This document shows, one piece after another, positions 51,805-59,098 of a DNA stretch of 64,000 bases; within the stretch, counting starts at the first letter, position 1; each line of letters starts with the position of its first letter. The notes below the pieces were generated by a model, which searched no databases, had not been told where the DNA came from, and was given only the letters and a program-made list of their open reading frames with translations. Location: NCBI GenBank assembly GCA_964458185.1, contig CAYWFG010000006.1, positions 11,680-75,679 on the forward strand, read 5' to 3'. The translations under genes were made by a program, and so were the position numbers. This DNA is from AB-137-C09 sp964458185 (GTDB lineage Bacteria; Pseudomonadota; Zetaproteobacteria; Mariprofundales; Mariprofundaceae).

Positions 51805-52278
51805 ATGAACCGTTTTGATACCGATGCCTACCGTGCTGTGATTGATAATACTCTTGATAAGCGATTATGCAGCATCAGCAGTCATGCAAAAGAAATCATG
51901 AAAACATCAGCAGAAAATGGCTACCCGCATGAGATCTGTGGCTTATTGATTGGAACGACTAACGATGAAGAGTGGAATATATCAGAAGCTCGCACCGTCG
52001 ATAATCTCAACACCACAAGGGCTGCGGATCGTTTTGAGCTAGATCCTGTTGCCTATCAAGCCATTGACCGCAGTCTTCGCGGAACGGGGCAAGAAATCGT
52101 GGGTGTTTTTCATTCGCACCCCGATTGTTTGGCTAGGCCATCGCCGACTGATTTAACCCATGCTTGGGATATGTTTTTATACCCTATTGTTAGCGTTACA
52201 AATGGGGTGACAACAGAACTCAACTATTGGGCCTTGAATGATCAAGGGACGCATTTTTTAGCCATTAAATGTGATTAA
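51805..52278 (+). CDS. JAMM/Mov34-family (M67) metallopeptidase
   Basis: A 157-residue protein with the JAMM zinc motif: HEICGLLIG (catalytic Glu) near residue 44 and GVFHSHPDCLARPSPTDLTHAW (HxH with the downstream Ser/Asp) near 103-124. Bacterial stand-alone JAMM proteins remove C-terminal extensions from ubiquitin-like sulfur carriers in cysteine, thiamine or molybdopterin synthesis. No thiS, moaD or cysO gene is near. The end overlaps the surrounding TPR reading only if the latter starts early; with the start chosen there is a 55-base gap. Confidence 0.85.
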   Translation: MNRFDTDAYRAVIDNTLDKRLCSISSHAKEIMKTSAENGYPHEICGLLIGTTNDEEWNISEARTVDNLNTTRAADRFELDPVAYQAIDRSLRGTGQEIVGVFHSHPDCLARPSPTDLTHAWDMFLYPIVSVTNGVTTELNYWALNDQGTHFLAIKCD

Positions 52279-52333
52279 AATGATTAACCCACGAGGCAGG
52301 ATTATTTTTCATACGCTTAGGAACAAAAACCTC

Positions 52334-54103
52334 ATGTCTAGATATACCATCGTTGCAGTATTACTGTTACTTTCAGCGTGCATTCCACCCCATCAGCGGG
52401 CTTTGTCGCCAAGCTTGGTAAAAAAACCAACAACGGCTGCTCCTGCGCCGAATAAACACGCCGCAGAACAACCCTCTATGACTGAGGTGTTACAAAAAAA
52501 ATCTGATGCTTTTTTATACTTGAGTAGCAAAGCGGCACTGAATGATAGAAATTACCCCTTGGCACGTTCTTTTTTAGAGATCTTAGCCAAACGATCACAA
52601 CAATTACTCCCTCAATTAGAGCTGGCACGTTTATATTTGGATGCAGGCAAAGCAGCAGAAGCAGAAACCTTGTTGACCCCCTTTTTAAAGAAAAACCCTA
52701 TCCAACAAGCAAACAGTAATCATGATAGCAATGTGGTGTTGTATGGTCTGTATGTAGGCGCATTGTTGGGGCAACATAAAAATAGTGCTGCTATTACGTA
52801 CTTAACAAAATCATTGACCAAAAATCCAACATTAACCCCCATTCGCGTTCGCCTTATTCAAACGCTGATGACACAAAAGTCTTGGCATAAAGCCGAAGCC
52901 TTAATCAAACAAGGTTTAAAGCAAAAGGCATTGCCTGTATTGTTAGGGTTACAGGCTGAATCTGCTTTGCACCAAGGGCATATCAAACAAGCACTGCGTA
53001 GCATTCAACGCTGGCATTTATTACAACCTGATAATGAAAAAGTTATTATTTTACAAAGCAATATTGAACTTCAAGCCAATCATGTAAAAAAATCAGAACA
53101 GATATTACAACGATTTATTAGTACGCATCCTGCGGCTTTGGAAGTTAGTTATCATTTAGGGCAATTACTCATTCGTCAAAAACGTTTGGCAGCAGCTACC
53201 CGCGTGTATGAAAAAATGCTACCCTATGGTAAAGCAAAAGTGGAGATATACTCCACGCTAGCCTTGTTATATTACCAACAAAAACAACACAGAAAAGCAG
53301 CCAATGCATTAATCGAAGGCTTACGACTCGCCCCCAATAATGACATGTTTCATTTTTACTTGGCAGTTAATCAAGAAATATTGGGTGAGTTTGATGCTGC
53401 GACACGGCATTACAAGCAAGTATCTAAACAACATGAGCGTTATGCAATGAGCAGGCTTCGACTTGCAGTGATGGCAATGAACCGCAATGAAGTGGATCAA
53501 GCGATTGCTATTTTAGAATCTATCCTCCAAGAAAAACCTGCCTTCTCTGATGCTTGGGAGGTATTGTCATCGTTGTATTTACAGCAAAAGACCTACCAAA
53601 AACTATTAGATAAAACCAAACCAGCCCTTGCTTTAAAAGAAGTCCCCAATGGTTTGCTATTAAATCGCGCTGTTGCATTGGATTATTTTAAACGTTTTGA
53701 AGACATTGATGCCACTATCGGAAAAATACTGGCACAAAGTCCTGATAATGCAGAAGCATTAAATTTTCTTGGTTATTCACTGGCTGAACGTGGCATTAGG
53801 TTGAATGAAGCCGAAAAATACGTGCGCCGCGCACTAAAGAGTAAACCGAACAATGGTTTTTATCTGGATTCCCTCGCATGGGTATTTTACCAACGAGGGG
53901 TATACCCAAAGGCAATTTCCCTACAAAGAAAAGCATTAAAAGCAGTCGATACCGTTGATCCGATCATGTTTGATCATTTAGGTGATATGTTATGGCAAAA
54001 CGGTGATCGCATCGCAGCCATTGCAGCATGGAAAAACGCCCTCTCACGAGTAAAGGGCGATAAACAAAAAGATCTGGAGAAAAAAATAAGGCAAGGACTG
54101 TAA
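52334..54103 (+). CDS. TPR-repeat lipoprotein
   Basis: A 589-residue exported protein. A lipoprotein signal ends at LLLLSAC (Cys16). The rest is a superhelix of tetratricopeptide-type repeats (about 60-580), for instance ARSFLEILAKRSQ, ALRSIQRWHLLQPDNEKV, AANALIEGLRLAPNNDMFHFY, AEALNFLGYSLAERG and AEKYVRRALKSKPNN with FYLDSLAWVFYQRG. The last part is very like the TPR proteins encoded beside lolB in other proteobacteria. It is a probable scaffold at the outer membrane. The ATG at 52334 is chosen because it gives the signal; AGGA is eleven bases upstream. Readings from 52271 lack a signal. Confidence 0.85.
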   Translation: MSRYTIVAVLLLLSACIPPHQRALSPSLVKKPTTAAPAPNKHAAEQPSMTEVLQKKSDAFLYLSSKAALNDRNYPLARSFLEILAKRSQQLLPQLELARLYLDAGKAAEAETLLTPFLKKNPIQQANSNHDSNVVLYGLYVGALLGQHKNSAAITYLTKSLTKNPTLTPIRVRLIQTLMTQKSWHKAEALIKQGLKQKALPVLLGLQAESALHQGHIKQALRSIQRWHLLQPDNEKVIILQSNIELQANHVKKSEQILQRFISTHPAALEVSYHLGQLLIRQKRLAAATRVYEKMLPYGKAKVEIYSTLALLYYQQKQHRKAANALIEGLRLAPNNDMFHFYLAVNQEILGEFDAATRHYKQVSKQHERYAMSRLRLAVMAMNRNEVDQAIAILESILQEKPAFSDAWEVLSSLYLQQKTYQKLLDKTKPALALKEVPNGLLLNRAVALDYFKRFEDIDATIGKILAQSPDNAEALNFLGYSLAERGIRLNEAEKYVRRALKSKPNNGFYLDSLAWVFYQRGVYPKAISLQRKALKAVDTVDPIMFDHLGDMLWQNGDRIAAIAAWKNALSRVKGDKQKDLEKKIRQGL

Positions 54104-54122
54104 GAAATACGCGCAGTAAATA

Positions 54123-54707
54123 ATGTTTACTTGGATGAAACACTGCCTTGCCATAATTTTATTGCTTGCATTCACAGCTTGCGTACCGCATCAATATCCA
54201 AGCAGCAGCAATAGCCCGCCCGTGATCGGTCCTTACCATGATTTTTCTGCCCGTTTATTGGTGATGGAACCCAAACATCGCTGGCAAGTGATGCTTCGCT
54301 GGGTGGGCGATGAAAAATCAGGTTATGCGAGATTAACCCATGGTGCTAGCGGCAGGGTGCTGCAAATACTTTGGGAAGGTAAAAGAACCACCTTGTTGGA
54401 CAATCAACAGTCCCCGCCCCAGTGGAAAAAAGTCAGCCAACAAGAACTCATCCAACAAGGCTTCATTGTCTCCCCTAGTGTTTTGGCGGGGATTTTACAC
54501 AATCATATTCCCAAAGCACTGCATTATAAACGCAACGGTAGATGGCAAGGCAGCGGCACATGGCAAGGCATCACCATGCGATGGCAACCTAAACGTCAAA
54601 ACTTGCGTTTAACCCACATTGCCAAAGGGCGTGAAGTTCGTTTGATTATTATCAAAAAATATCTAAAGAAGTATCCAGCTTCGATTAGGTTACCTCGTTC
54701 ATTGTAG
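54123..54707 (+). CDS. lolB: LolB-like outer-membrane lipoprotein
   Basis: A 194-residue lipoprotein: signal ending in LAFTAC (Cys20), then a short beta-rich domain with DFSARLLV, WQVMLRWVGD, GYARLTHGASGRVLQILWEGK and a late TWQGITMRWQP. The length, beta pattern and position directly after a TPR lipoprotein fit LolB, which receives lipoproteins from LolA at the outer membrane. Identity to E. coli LolB is low, so the assignment depends on context. The C-terminal tail (about 175-194, KKYLKKYPASIRLPRSL) is unusually basic. It converges on sqr. Confidence 0.65.
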   Translation: MFTWMKHCLAIILLLAFTACVPHQYPSSSNSPPVIGPYHDFSARLLVMEPKHRWQVMLRWVGDEKSGYARLTHGASGRVLQILWEGKRTTLLDNQQSPPQWKKVSQQELIQQGFIVSPSVLAGILHNHIPKALHYKRNGRWQGSGTWQGITMRWQPKRQNLRLTHIAKGREVRLIIIKKYLKKYPASIRLPRSL

Positions 54708-54717
54708 TCTAAAAAAG

Positions 54718-55995
54718 CTACTTCAGTCGTTCAATACCCATCCGTTTCAAAAAAGCTTTTTCAATAAAGGGTTCTGACACGCCTGTTTTCATTTTTCGTA
54801 TAAAATATTTTTCAAAACCTACTTTAGCCACATGAACCCATTTGCCCGACTTTGCCCAAACTTTATTGCGAGGAGGGATTTGCGGGTAAGCGACCAATGC
54901 CACGCCACCATCACCAAAGTCTGCCAAACAAATAGCACCCCAAGTACCGCATTGTTCAGGGGCTTCACCTTTGATCTCATGAATAATATTATGCACGATT
55001 GCCGTGGTCATGGATTCAATCATAAAACCTGTTTTGGGTGTACCAATTGGAATTGGTGTTTTCTCAACAGGAGGAATGGCAACAATTACTCCAGTACCAT
55101 AAATATTTTTAAAAGTTGGGTTTTGTTGGAATTTATTGATGGCAACAAAGCCCATGGGATTAACCAGACCCTCACAATTAGCCACAGGACCAACACCACG
55201 GAAGGGTGGCATTAGCATGGCAAAACGATGATCCAAAGAACCAGAGACAATGATTTCACCATGACGATCAATTTCTTCGTAGTCCAGTGTATGTTCATGA
55301 ATAGCAGTTGTTTTACAATTGGTAATAAACTTTATATCCCGTTTACGCAGTTCGGATTCTAACATACCTTTAGAATCTTCTACACCGCCTAAACCTAAAT
55401 GACCAATATAAGGCTCTGGCGTAATAAAAGTCATCGGAACTTGATCACGAATTTTACGACGGCGTAGTTCGGTATCTAAAATCATGGCGAATTCATAGGC
55501 AGGACCGAAGCATGACACACCTTGCACCGCGCCTACCACAATCGGGCCAGGGTTTTTACAAAAGTCTTCAAAGGCGTGGTAGGTCTCAACAGCATGATCA
55601 ACATGGCAAATGGAATGGCTATGCCCTTCAGGTCCCATGCCTGGAATTAACTCAAAAGCCAAGCGAGGACCGGTGGCAACAATAAGATAATCATAGTCAA
55701 GGTGTTGCCCATTACCCAATCGTAAACGATTTTCATCGGCTAGAATTTCGTCGATACCGCAAGAAAGAAAGTTGATACTCTTTTTATTTAAATAGGGGCT
55801 GCATTCAAAACTGATCTGCTCTTTATCACGCCAACCAATCGCCACCCAAGGGTTAGACGGTGTGAAGTGAAAGTAATCTACATTAGAAATGACCGTCACC
55901 TCATGGCTTTCACCAAGTTTTTTTAACGCTTCTTTCATTTCATAGGCTGCGGGCATACCACCAATGCCCGCTCCCATAATAACTACATGTGCCAT
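54718..55995 (-). CDS. sqr: Sulfide:quinone oxidoreductase
   Basis: A 425-residue flavoprotein that oxidises sulfide to sulfane sulfur and reduces membrane quinone. The FAD loop GAGIGGMPAAYE, Cys130 (SICHVDHA), Cys162 (GVSCFGPAYE) and Cys356 (WGAICLADFGD) match the three redox cysteines of the Acidithiobacillus ferrooxidans enzyme (128, 160, 356), as do IGHLGLGGVEDSKG and the C-terminal KVGFEKYFIRKMKTGVSEPF, which binds the membrane. It is the last gene of a sulfur operon, separated from the others by 87 bases that contain a hairpin and a palindrome. Confidence 0.95.
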   Translation of the reverse strand: MAHVVIMGAGIGGMPAAYEMKEALKKLGESHEVTVISNVDYFHFTPSNPWVAIGWRDKEQISFECSPYLNKKSINFLSCGIDEILADENRLRLGNGQHLDYDYLIVATGPRLAFELIPGMGPEGHSHSICHVDHAVETYHAFEDFCKNPGPIVVGAVQGVSCFGPAYEFAMILDTELRRRKIRDQVPMTFITPEPYIGHLGLGGVEDSKGMLESELRKRDIKFITNCKTTAIHEHTLDYEEIDRHGEIIVSGSLDHRFAMLMPPFRGVGPVANCEGLVNPMGFVAINKFQQNPTFKNIYGTGVIVAIPPVEKTPIPIGTPKTGFMIESMTTAIVHNIIHEIKGEAPEQCGTWGAICLADFGDGGVALVAYPQIPPRNKVWAKSGKWVHVAKVGFEKYFIRKMKTGVSEPFIEKAFLKRMGIERLK

Positions 55996-56037
55996 AATAT
56001 TTACCTCATTTTAATTGCAAGGGGGGAGACTCTTTTT

Positions 56038-56074
56038 TTGATATATCAACCCCATACAGCAATACTGTATGGGG
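56038..56074 (-). promoter_or_regulatory. Hairpin and palindrome before sqr
   Basis: CCCCATACAG (56050-56059) and CTGTATGGGG (56065-56074) form a perfect 10-bp stem with a 5-base loop. Immediately next to it is the 12-bp palindrome TTGATATATCAA (56038-56049). On the plus strand the stem is followed by a T run, but no plus-strand gene ends here. On the minus strand the hairpin lies between the DUF2892 gene and sqr, where it could be an attenuator, an RNA-processing or stability element, or a repressor site. Confidence 0.55.
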
Positions 56075-56082
56075 TATTTTTT

Positions 56083-56286
56083 CTATTTGGCTGTTTTACA
56101 AAGGCTGCATGTCTTGATGCCAAGAACACTGTAGAGCATACAGTTTCCTGTTAGGGCTGTTATTACAAGCACAGCACCCACCCAGCCCCAAGGATAAAAC
56201 CAGTCAGCTAATGCGGCAAAAATCAAACTCATGCCAATAAGTATGCGCAATGCGCCATCAATCGTTCCTACATTTTTTTGAAACAT
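56083..56286 (-). CDS. DUF2892 (YgaP-like) membrane protein
   Basis: A 67-residue protein: an N-terminal NVGTIDGALRILIGM, two hydrophobic segments (about 13-30 and 32-55) and a cysteine-containing tail (CMLYSVLGIKTCSLCK). It matches the DUF2892 membrane domain that is fused to rhodanese in YgaP. The cysteine pair could accept sulfane sulfur. It lies between DUF302 and sqr. Confidence 0.85.
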   Translation of the reverse strand: MFQKNVGTIDGALRILIGMSLIFAALADWFYPWGWVGAVLVITALTGNCMLYSVLGIKTCSLCKTAK

Positions 56287-56302
56287 CTAGATACCTCCAG
56301 TA

Positions 56303-56707
56303 TTAAGCTATAGTGTTATTACAACGATCAATAGCTCGCTGTAATATGATTTTAACTTCATCTGCCATACCTTGCATGGCTTCATTGTCGACAATCGAAA
56401 GCATGTTTTCTGGGTTAATGGCAGAAATCACGGTGTTGCCTTGATTGTTTTCATAGACAATCACATTGCAGGGTAACAATAGCCCAAGTTCTTCTTCTGT
56501 TGCCAATGCTTCGCCTGCAATACGTGGGTTGCACGCGCCTAAAATTACGTAGGGAGCGCGATCAAGATCAATCTTTTTTTTTAATGTGGCTGCAATATCA
56601 ATGCGGGTAATAATACCAAAACCCTCGTCTTTTAATGCATCGGTAATCGCTGCTTCTGCGGCATCCATGTCACCATCAAAATCAATACGTAAACCATAGT
56701 CACTCAT
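56303..56707 (-). CDS. DUF302-family protein
   Basis: A 134-residue cytoplasmic protein matching DUF302: GFGIITRIDIAATLKKKI, VILGACNPRIAGEALA and LGLLLPCNVIVYE. The conserved CNP and LLPCN cysteines suggest thiol or haem chemistry. DUF302 genes are frequent in sulfur-oxidation and cytochrome clusters, but their function is not settled. It is one base from the preceding rhodanese. Confidence 0.87.
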   Translation of the reverse strand: MSDYGLRIDFDGDMDAAEAAITDALKDEGFGIITRIDIAATLKKKIDLDRAPYVILGACNPRIAGEALATEEELGLLLPCNVIVYENNQGNTVISAINPENMLSIVDNEAMQGMADEVKIILQRAIDRCNNTIA

Positions 56708-56708
56708 A

Positions 56709-57044
56709 TTATGCTCCTTCTTCTATGGGGAAGCCAGCTTGCAGCCATGCTGTCATACCGCCTTCTACATTTATCAGTTTTGTATACCCTGCTTTTTCAG
56801 CCAGCCAATTAGCAGCTTGGGCAGAACGTATGCCGCCTTGGCAAATCAGGTAGATGGTTTTATCTTTAGGTATACGATTAAGATGCTTAGGGATTGTTTG
56901 CAATGGTAGGTGCAATGCACCAGCAATATGCATCGCTGTGTACTCATTATCTTCACGAACATCAATGATGATCGATGAAGATTCATGGGGTTGAGTTTTT
57001 AACCAAATAGGGTACAAGTTGAGAATAGTGATAGATTCAAACAT
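56709..57044 (-). CDS. Cytoplasmic rhodanese-domain protein
   Basis: A 111-residue single rhodanese domain without signal or membrane helix. The DVREDNEYTAMHIAGALHLP segment and the active-site loop with Cys in YLICQGGIRSA are present. It carries persulfide in the cytoplasm and is the third rhodanese of this operon. Its start shares one base with the stop of the exported rhodanese. Confidence 0.9.
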   Translation of the reverse strand: MFESITILNLYPIWLKTQPHESSSIIIDVREDNEYTAMHIAGALHLPLQTIPKHLNRIPKDKTIYLICQGGIRSAQAANWLAEKAGYTKLINVEGGMTAWLQAGFPIEEGA

Positions 57045-57460
57045 TAGTTTTCCTGTGGGAAGTCATGCACACGCCATCCACGCATGCCGTCGCCCATGTT
57101 TTCAATGTTTTTAAAACCTGATTTAGCAAGTAATGTTGCTGCTTTTGTCGAACGAACGCCAGACTCGCAATAGACATAGACTTGTTTGTCTTTAGGCACT
57201 TCATTGAAGCGTTCTGCCAAGACCTGCACGGGAATATTGATTGCCCCTGGTACATGACCTTGGTTGTATTCCTTCACTGTGCGAACATCAAGAAACTGAA
57301 AAGGAATAGCCGATGATGCACCTTGCTTCCAGTGTTTATGGGCATGCTCAATGGGAACATTTTCATAGCCTTCAGGCGTGACTTCACCCATACCGCATGC
57401 CATCACCATCCACGGCATCAATAACCATACTAGGGCAATACTTAGATTTCTTGTTTTCAT
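57044..57460 (-). CDS. Exported rhodanese lipoprotein
   Basis: A 138-residue rhodanese with a lipoprotein signal (MKTRNLSIALVWLLMPWMVMAC, Cys22), so the domain faces the periplasm. The active site is in VYVYCESGVRSTKAA, preceded by FLDVRTVKEYNQGHVPGAINIP. It probably handles sulfane sulfur made outside the cytoplasm. Fifteen bases separate it from the membrane rhodanese. Confidence 0.9.
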   Translation of the reverse strand: MKTRNLSIALVWLLMPWMVMACGMGEVTPEGYENVPIEHAHKHWKQGASSAIPFQFLDVRTVKEYNQGHVPGAINIPVQVLAERFNEVPKDKQVYVYCESGVRSTKAATLLAKSGFKNIENMGDGMRGWRVHDFPQEN

Positions 57461-57475
57461 TATAACTCCTTTACT

Positions 57476-57877
57476 TTATTGTTTGACAGGTAAACCAGCA
57501 GCCTGCCAAGCACCCAGTCCACCTGAAAAATTATAGACATCAGCATGACCATATTTGGCAAGTTTGGCTGCTGCTGATGCTGAACGCATACCCGATGCGC
57601 AAATGAATACCACCGGTAATTCTTGTGGAATAGATGACATTTGGGTGGAAAAATCACCCAAGGGAATATGCCTTGCTGACGCAGGATGACCACTGCACCA
57701 TTCTGTTTTACTGCGTACATCAACCAAGGTATGCGGGGTATGACGAAAATTTAGGTAGTCACTACCATCAATCGTTTTTACCCCAGCCAACCGTGGTGCA
57801 ATCAAACGCTGCCAGAGCATCCAAGCAATAATAAGCCCTGCAATAATAGCGAAGGTGTTGGCTTGTAACCATGCCAT
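57476..57877 (-). CDS. Membrane-anchored rhodanese
   Basis: A 133-residue protein with an N-terminal membrane helix (about 8-27) followed by a rhodanese domain with the active-site cysteine in VVFICASGMRSASAAA and DVRSKTEWCSGHPASARHIP. The YibN-like topology would place the domain in the cytoplasm. With the two neighbours it gives three rhodaneses in three different placements. It overlaps the DUF2892 gene by one base. Confidence 0.9.
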   Translation of the reverse strand: MAWLQANTFAIIAGLIIAWMLWQRLIAPRLAGVKTIDGSDYLNFRHTPHTLVDVRSKTEWCSGHPASARHIPLGDFSTQMSSIPQELPVVFICASGMRSASAAAKLAKYGHADVYNFSGGLGAWQAAGLPVKQ

Positions 57878-58101
57878 TATGCGCAGCTCTTACAGGTAGG
57901 TTCTAGACCTAACTTTTGTAAAATAATGCCCATCAAACACCACTGGGTAAAGCCTGATTGAAAAAGATTTGCGCCGACAAATAATGTGAACCACAACCAT
58001 GTTGGCTCTGCTAGATTTACCCCATTGTACAATGATGATAAAAACACTGACAGCATAATAAAGCTGCCTGCAATAATATGAATAACACGTTCTACAGTCA
58101 T
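57877..58101 (-). CDS. DUF2892 membrane protein, second copy
   Basis: A 74-residue protein with two hydrophobic segments (about 8-25 and 33-58) and a terminal CKSC motif (LGLEPTCKSCA). It belongs to the same YgaP membrane-domain group as the gene at 56083. The start is three bases after the stop of the peroxidase gene, and its stop overlaps the membrane rhodanese. Confidence 0.82.
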   Translation of the reverse strand: MTVERVIHIIAGSFIMLSVFLSSLYNGVNLAEPTWLWFTLFVGANLFQSGFTQWCLMGIILQKLGLEPTCKSCA

Positions 58102-58104
58102 GAT

Positions 58105-59094
58105 TTAATCCTTCCAGTTTAATGTTATGCCCGTAGGGCGGGGTAGGGTGGGGAACGTTACTGTTGGTTGATCGCCTGTTAGCGTGGTTAAAAATGCCAC
58201 AATATCGTTGACATCGGCATCACTAAGGGTGGTTTGTAACTGTACCTTTGCCATGATTGTTACTGCCTCTGCCAAGGTTGCCGCAGAACCATCATGAAAA
58301 TACGGGGCAGTCAATGCTATATTGCGCCAAGACTGTACACGGAATACATGGTTATCTTCAGCTTTTCCTGTCACTGATTTCAGTCCTTCATCTGTACCAT
58401 AAGCAAATTCAACAAACTCATTGTTGCTAAATAATGCGCCACTGTGGCAACTGGTACAGCCCACTTCGGCAACCTTGTGCATGCCACGTTTGGCGGCCTT
58501 AGAAATATCACCTTTGCCCTGAACAAAACGATCAAATGGTGCATTAGGGGTAATCAACGTGCGTTCAAATGCGGCAATGGCTTTTGCCATATTATCATAC
58601 GTTAAGGCATCTTTACCAAACACTGTAGCAAACAAAGGTGCATAGCCTGCTGCTGTTAAACGTGCGATGACCGCATCAGCATCGGCACTTGCCATTTCCA
58701 CAGGGTTTAAAGGTGGTCCTTTTGCCTGATCTTCAAGCAATGGCGCACGACCATCCCAGAATTGCTTGCTCCAAAATGCGGCATTCAACACGGTGGGCGC
58801 ATTGCGTCCGCCGCGTTGCCAGCGATGACCAATGGATGTTTTTTGATTGTCTACACCGCCTGTACCCAAGTTATGACAAGAGTTGCACGAAAATTGACCG
58901 CTGGCAGAAAGCGCAGGGTCAAAATACAATTGCGTACCCAACGCTACTTTGGCAGCACTCATGCTGTTGTTTGCAGGTATTGGCACATCGGTGGGCAATA
59001 CGCCCATGCCTTCGGGAATATCTGCCGCTTGTGCGGTCATCTGAAACCCTGTGACAATGATTAGCCCCAGAATGGTTTTGATTGTTTTTTTCAT
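58105..59094 (-). CDS. Di-haem cytochrome c peroxidase
   Basis: A 329-residue periplasmic protein with a signal peptide (cleavage near AQA-AD) and two c-type haem motifs, Cys70-Cys73-His74 (CNSCH) and Cys213-Cys216-His217 (CTSCH). RWQRGGRNAPTVLNAAFW, FWDGRA, NPVEMA and FRVQSWRNIALTAPYFHDG are typical of the CcpA/MauG family. It reduces hydrogen peroxide with cytochrome electrons; some members are linked with sulfur or methylamine oxidation. It follows the RND gene by four bases. Confidence 0.93.
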   Translation of the reverse strand: MKKTIKTILGLIIVTGFQMTAQAADIPEGMGVLPTDVPIPANNSMSAAKVALGTQLYFDPALSASGQFSCNSCHNLGTGGVDNQKTSIGHRWQRGGRNAPTVLNAAFWSKQFWDGRAPLLEDQAKGPPLNPVEMASADADAVIARLTAAGYAPLFATVFGKDALTYDNMAKAIAAFERTLITPNAPFDRFVQGKGDISKAAKRGMHKVAEVGCTSCHSGALFSNNEFVEFAYGTDEGLKSVTGKAEDNHVFRVQSWRNIALTAPYFHDGSAATLAEAVTIMAKVQLQTTLSDADVNDIVAFLTTLTGDQPTVTFPTLPRPTGITLNWKD

Positions 59095-59098
59095 GGTA

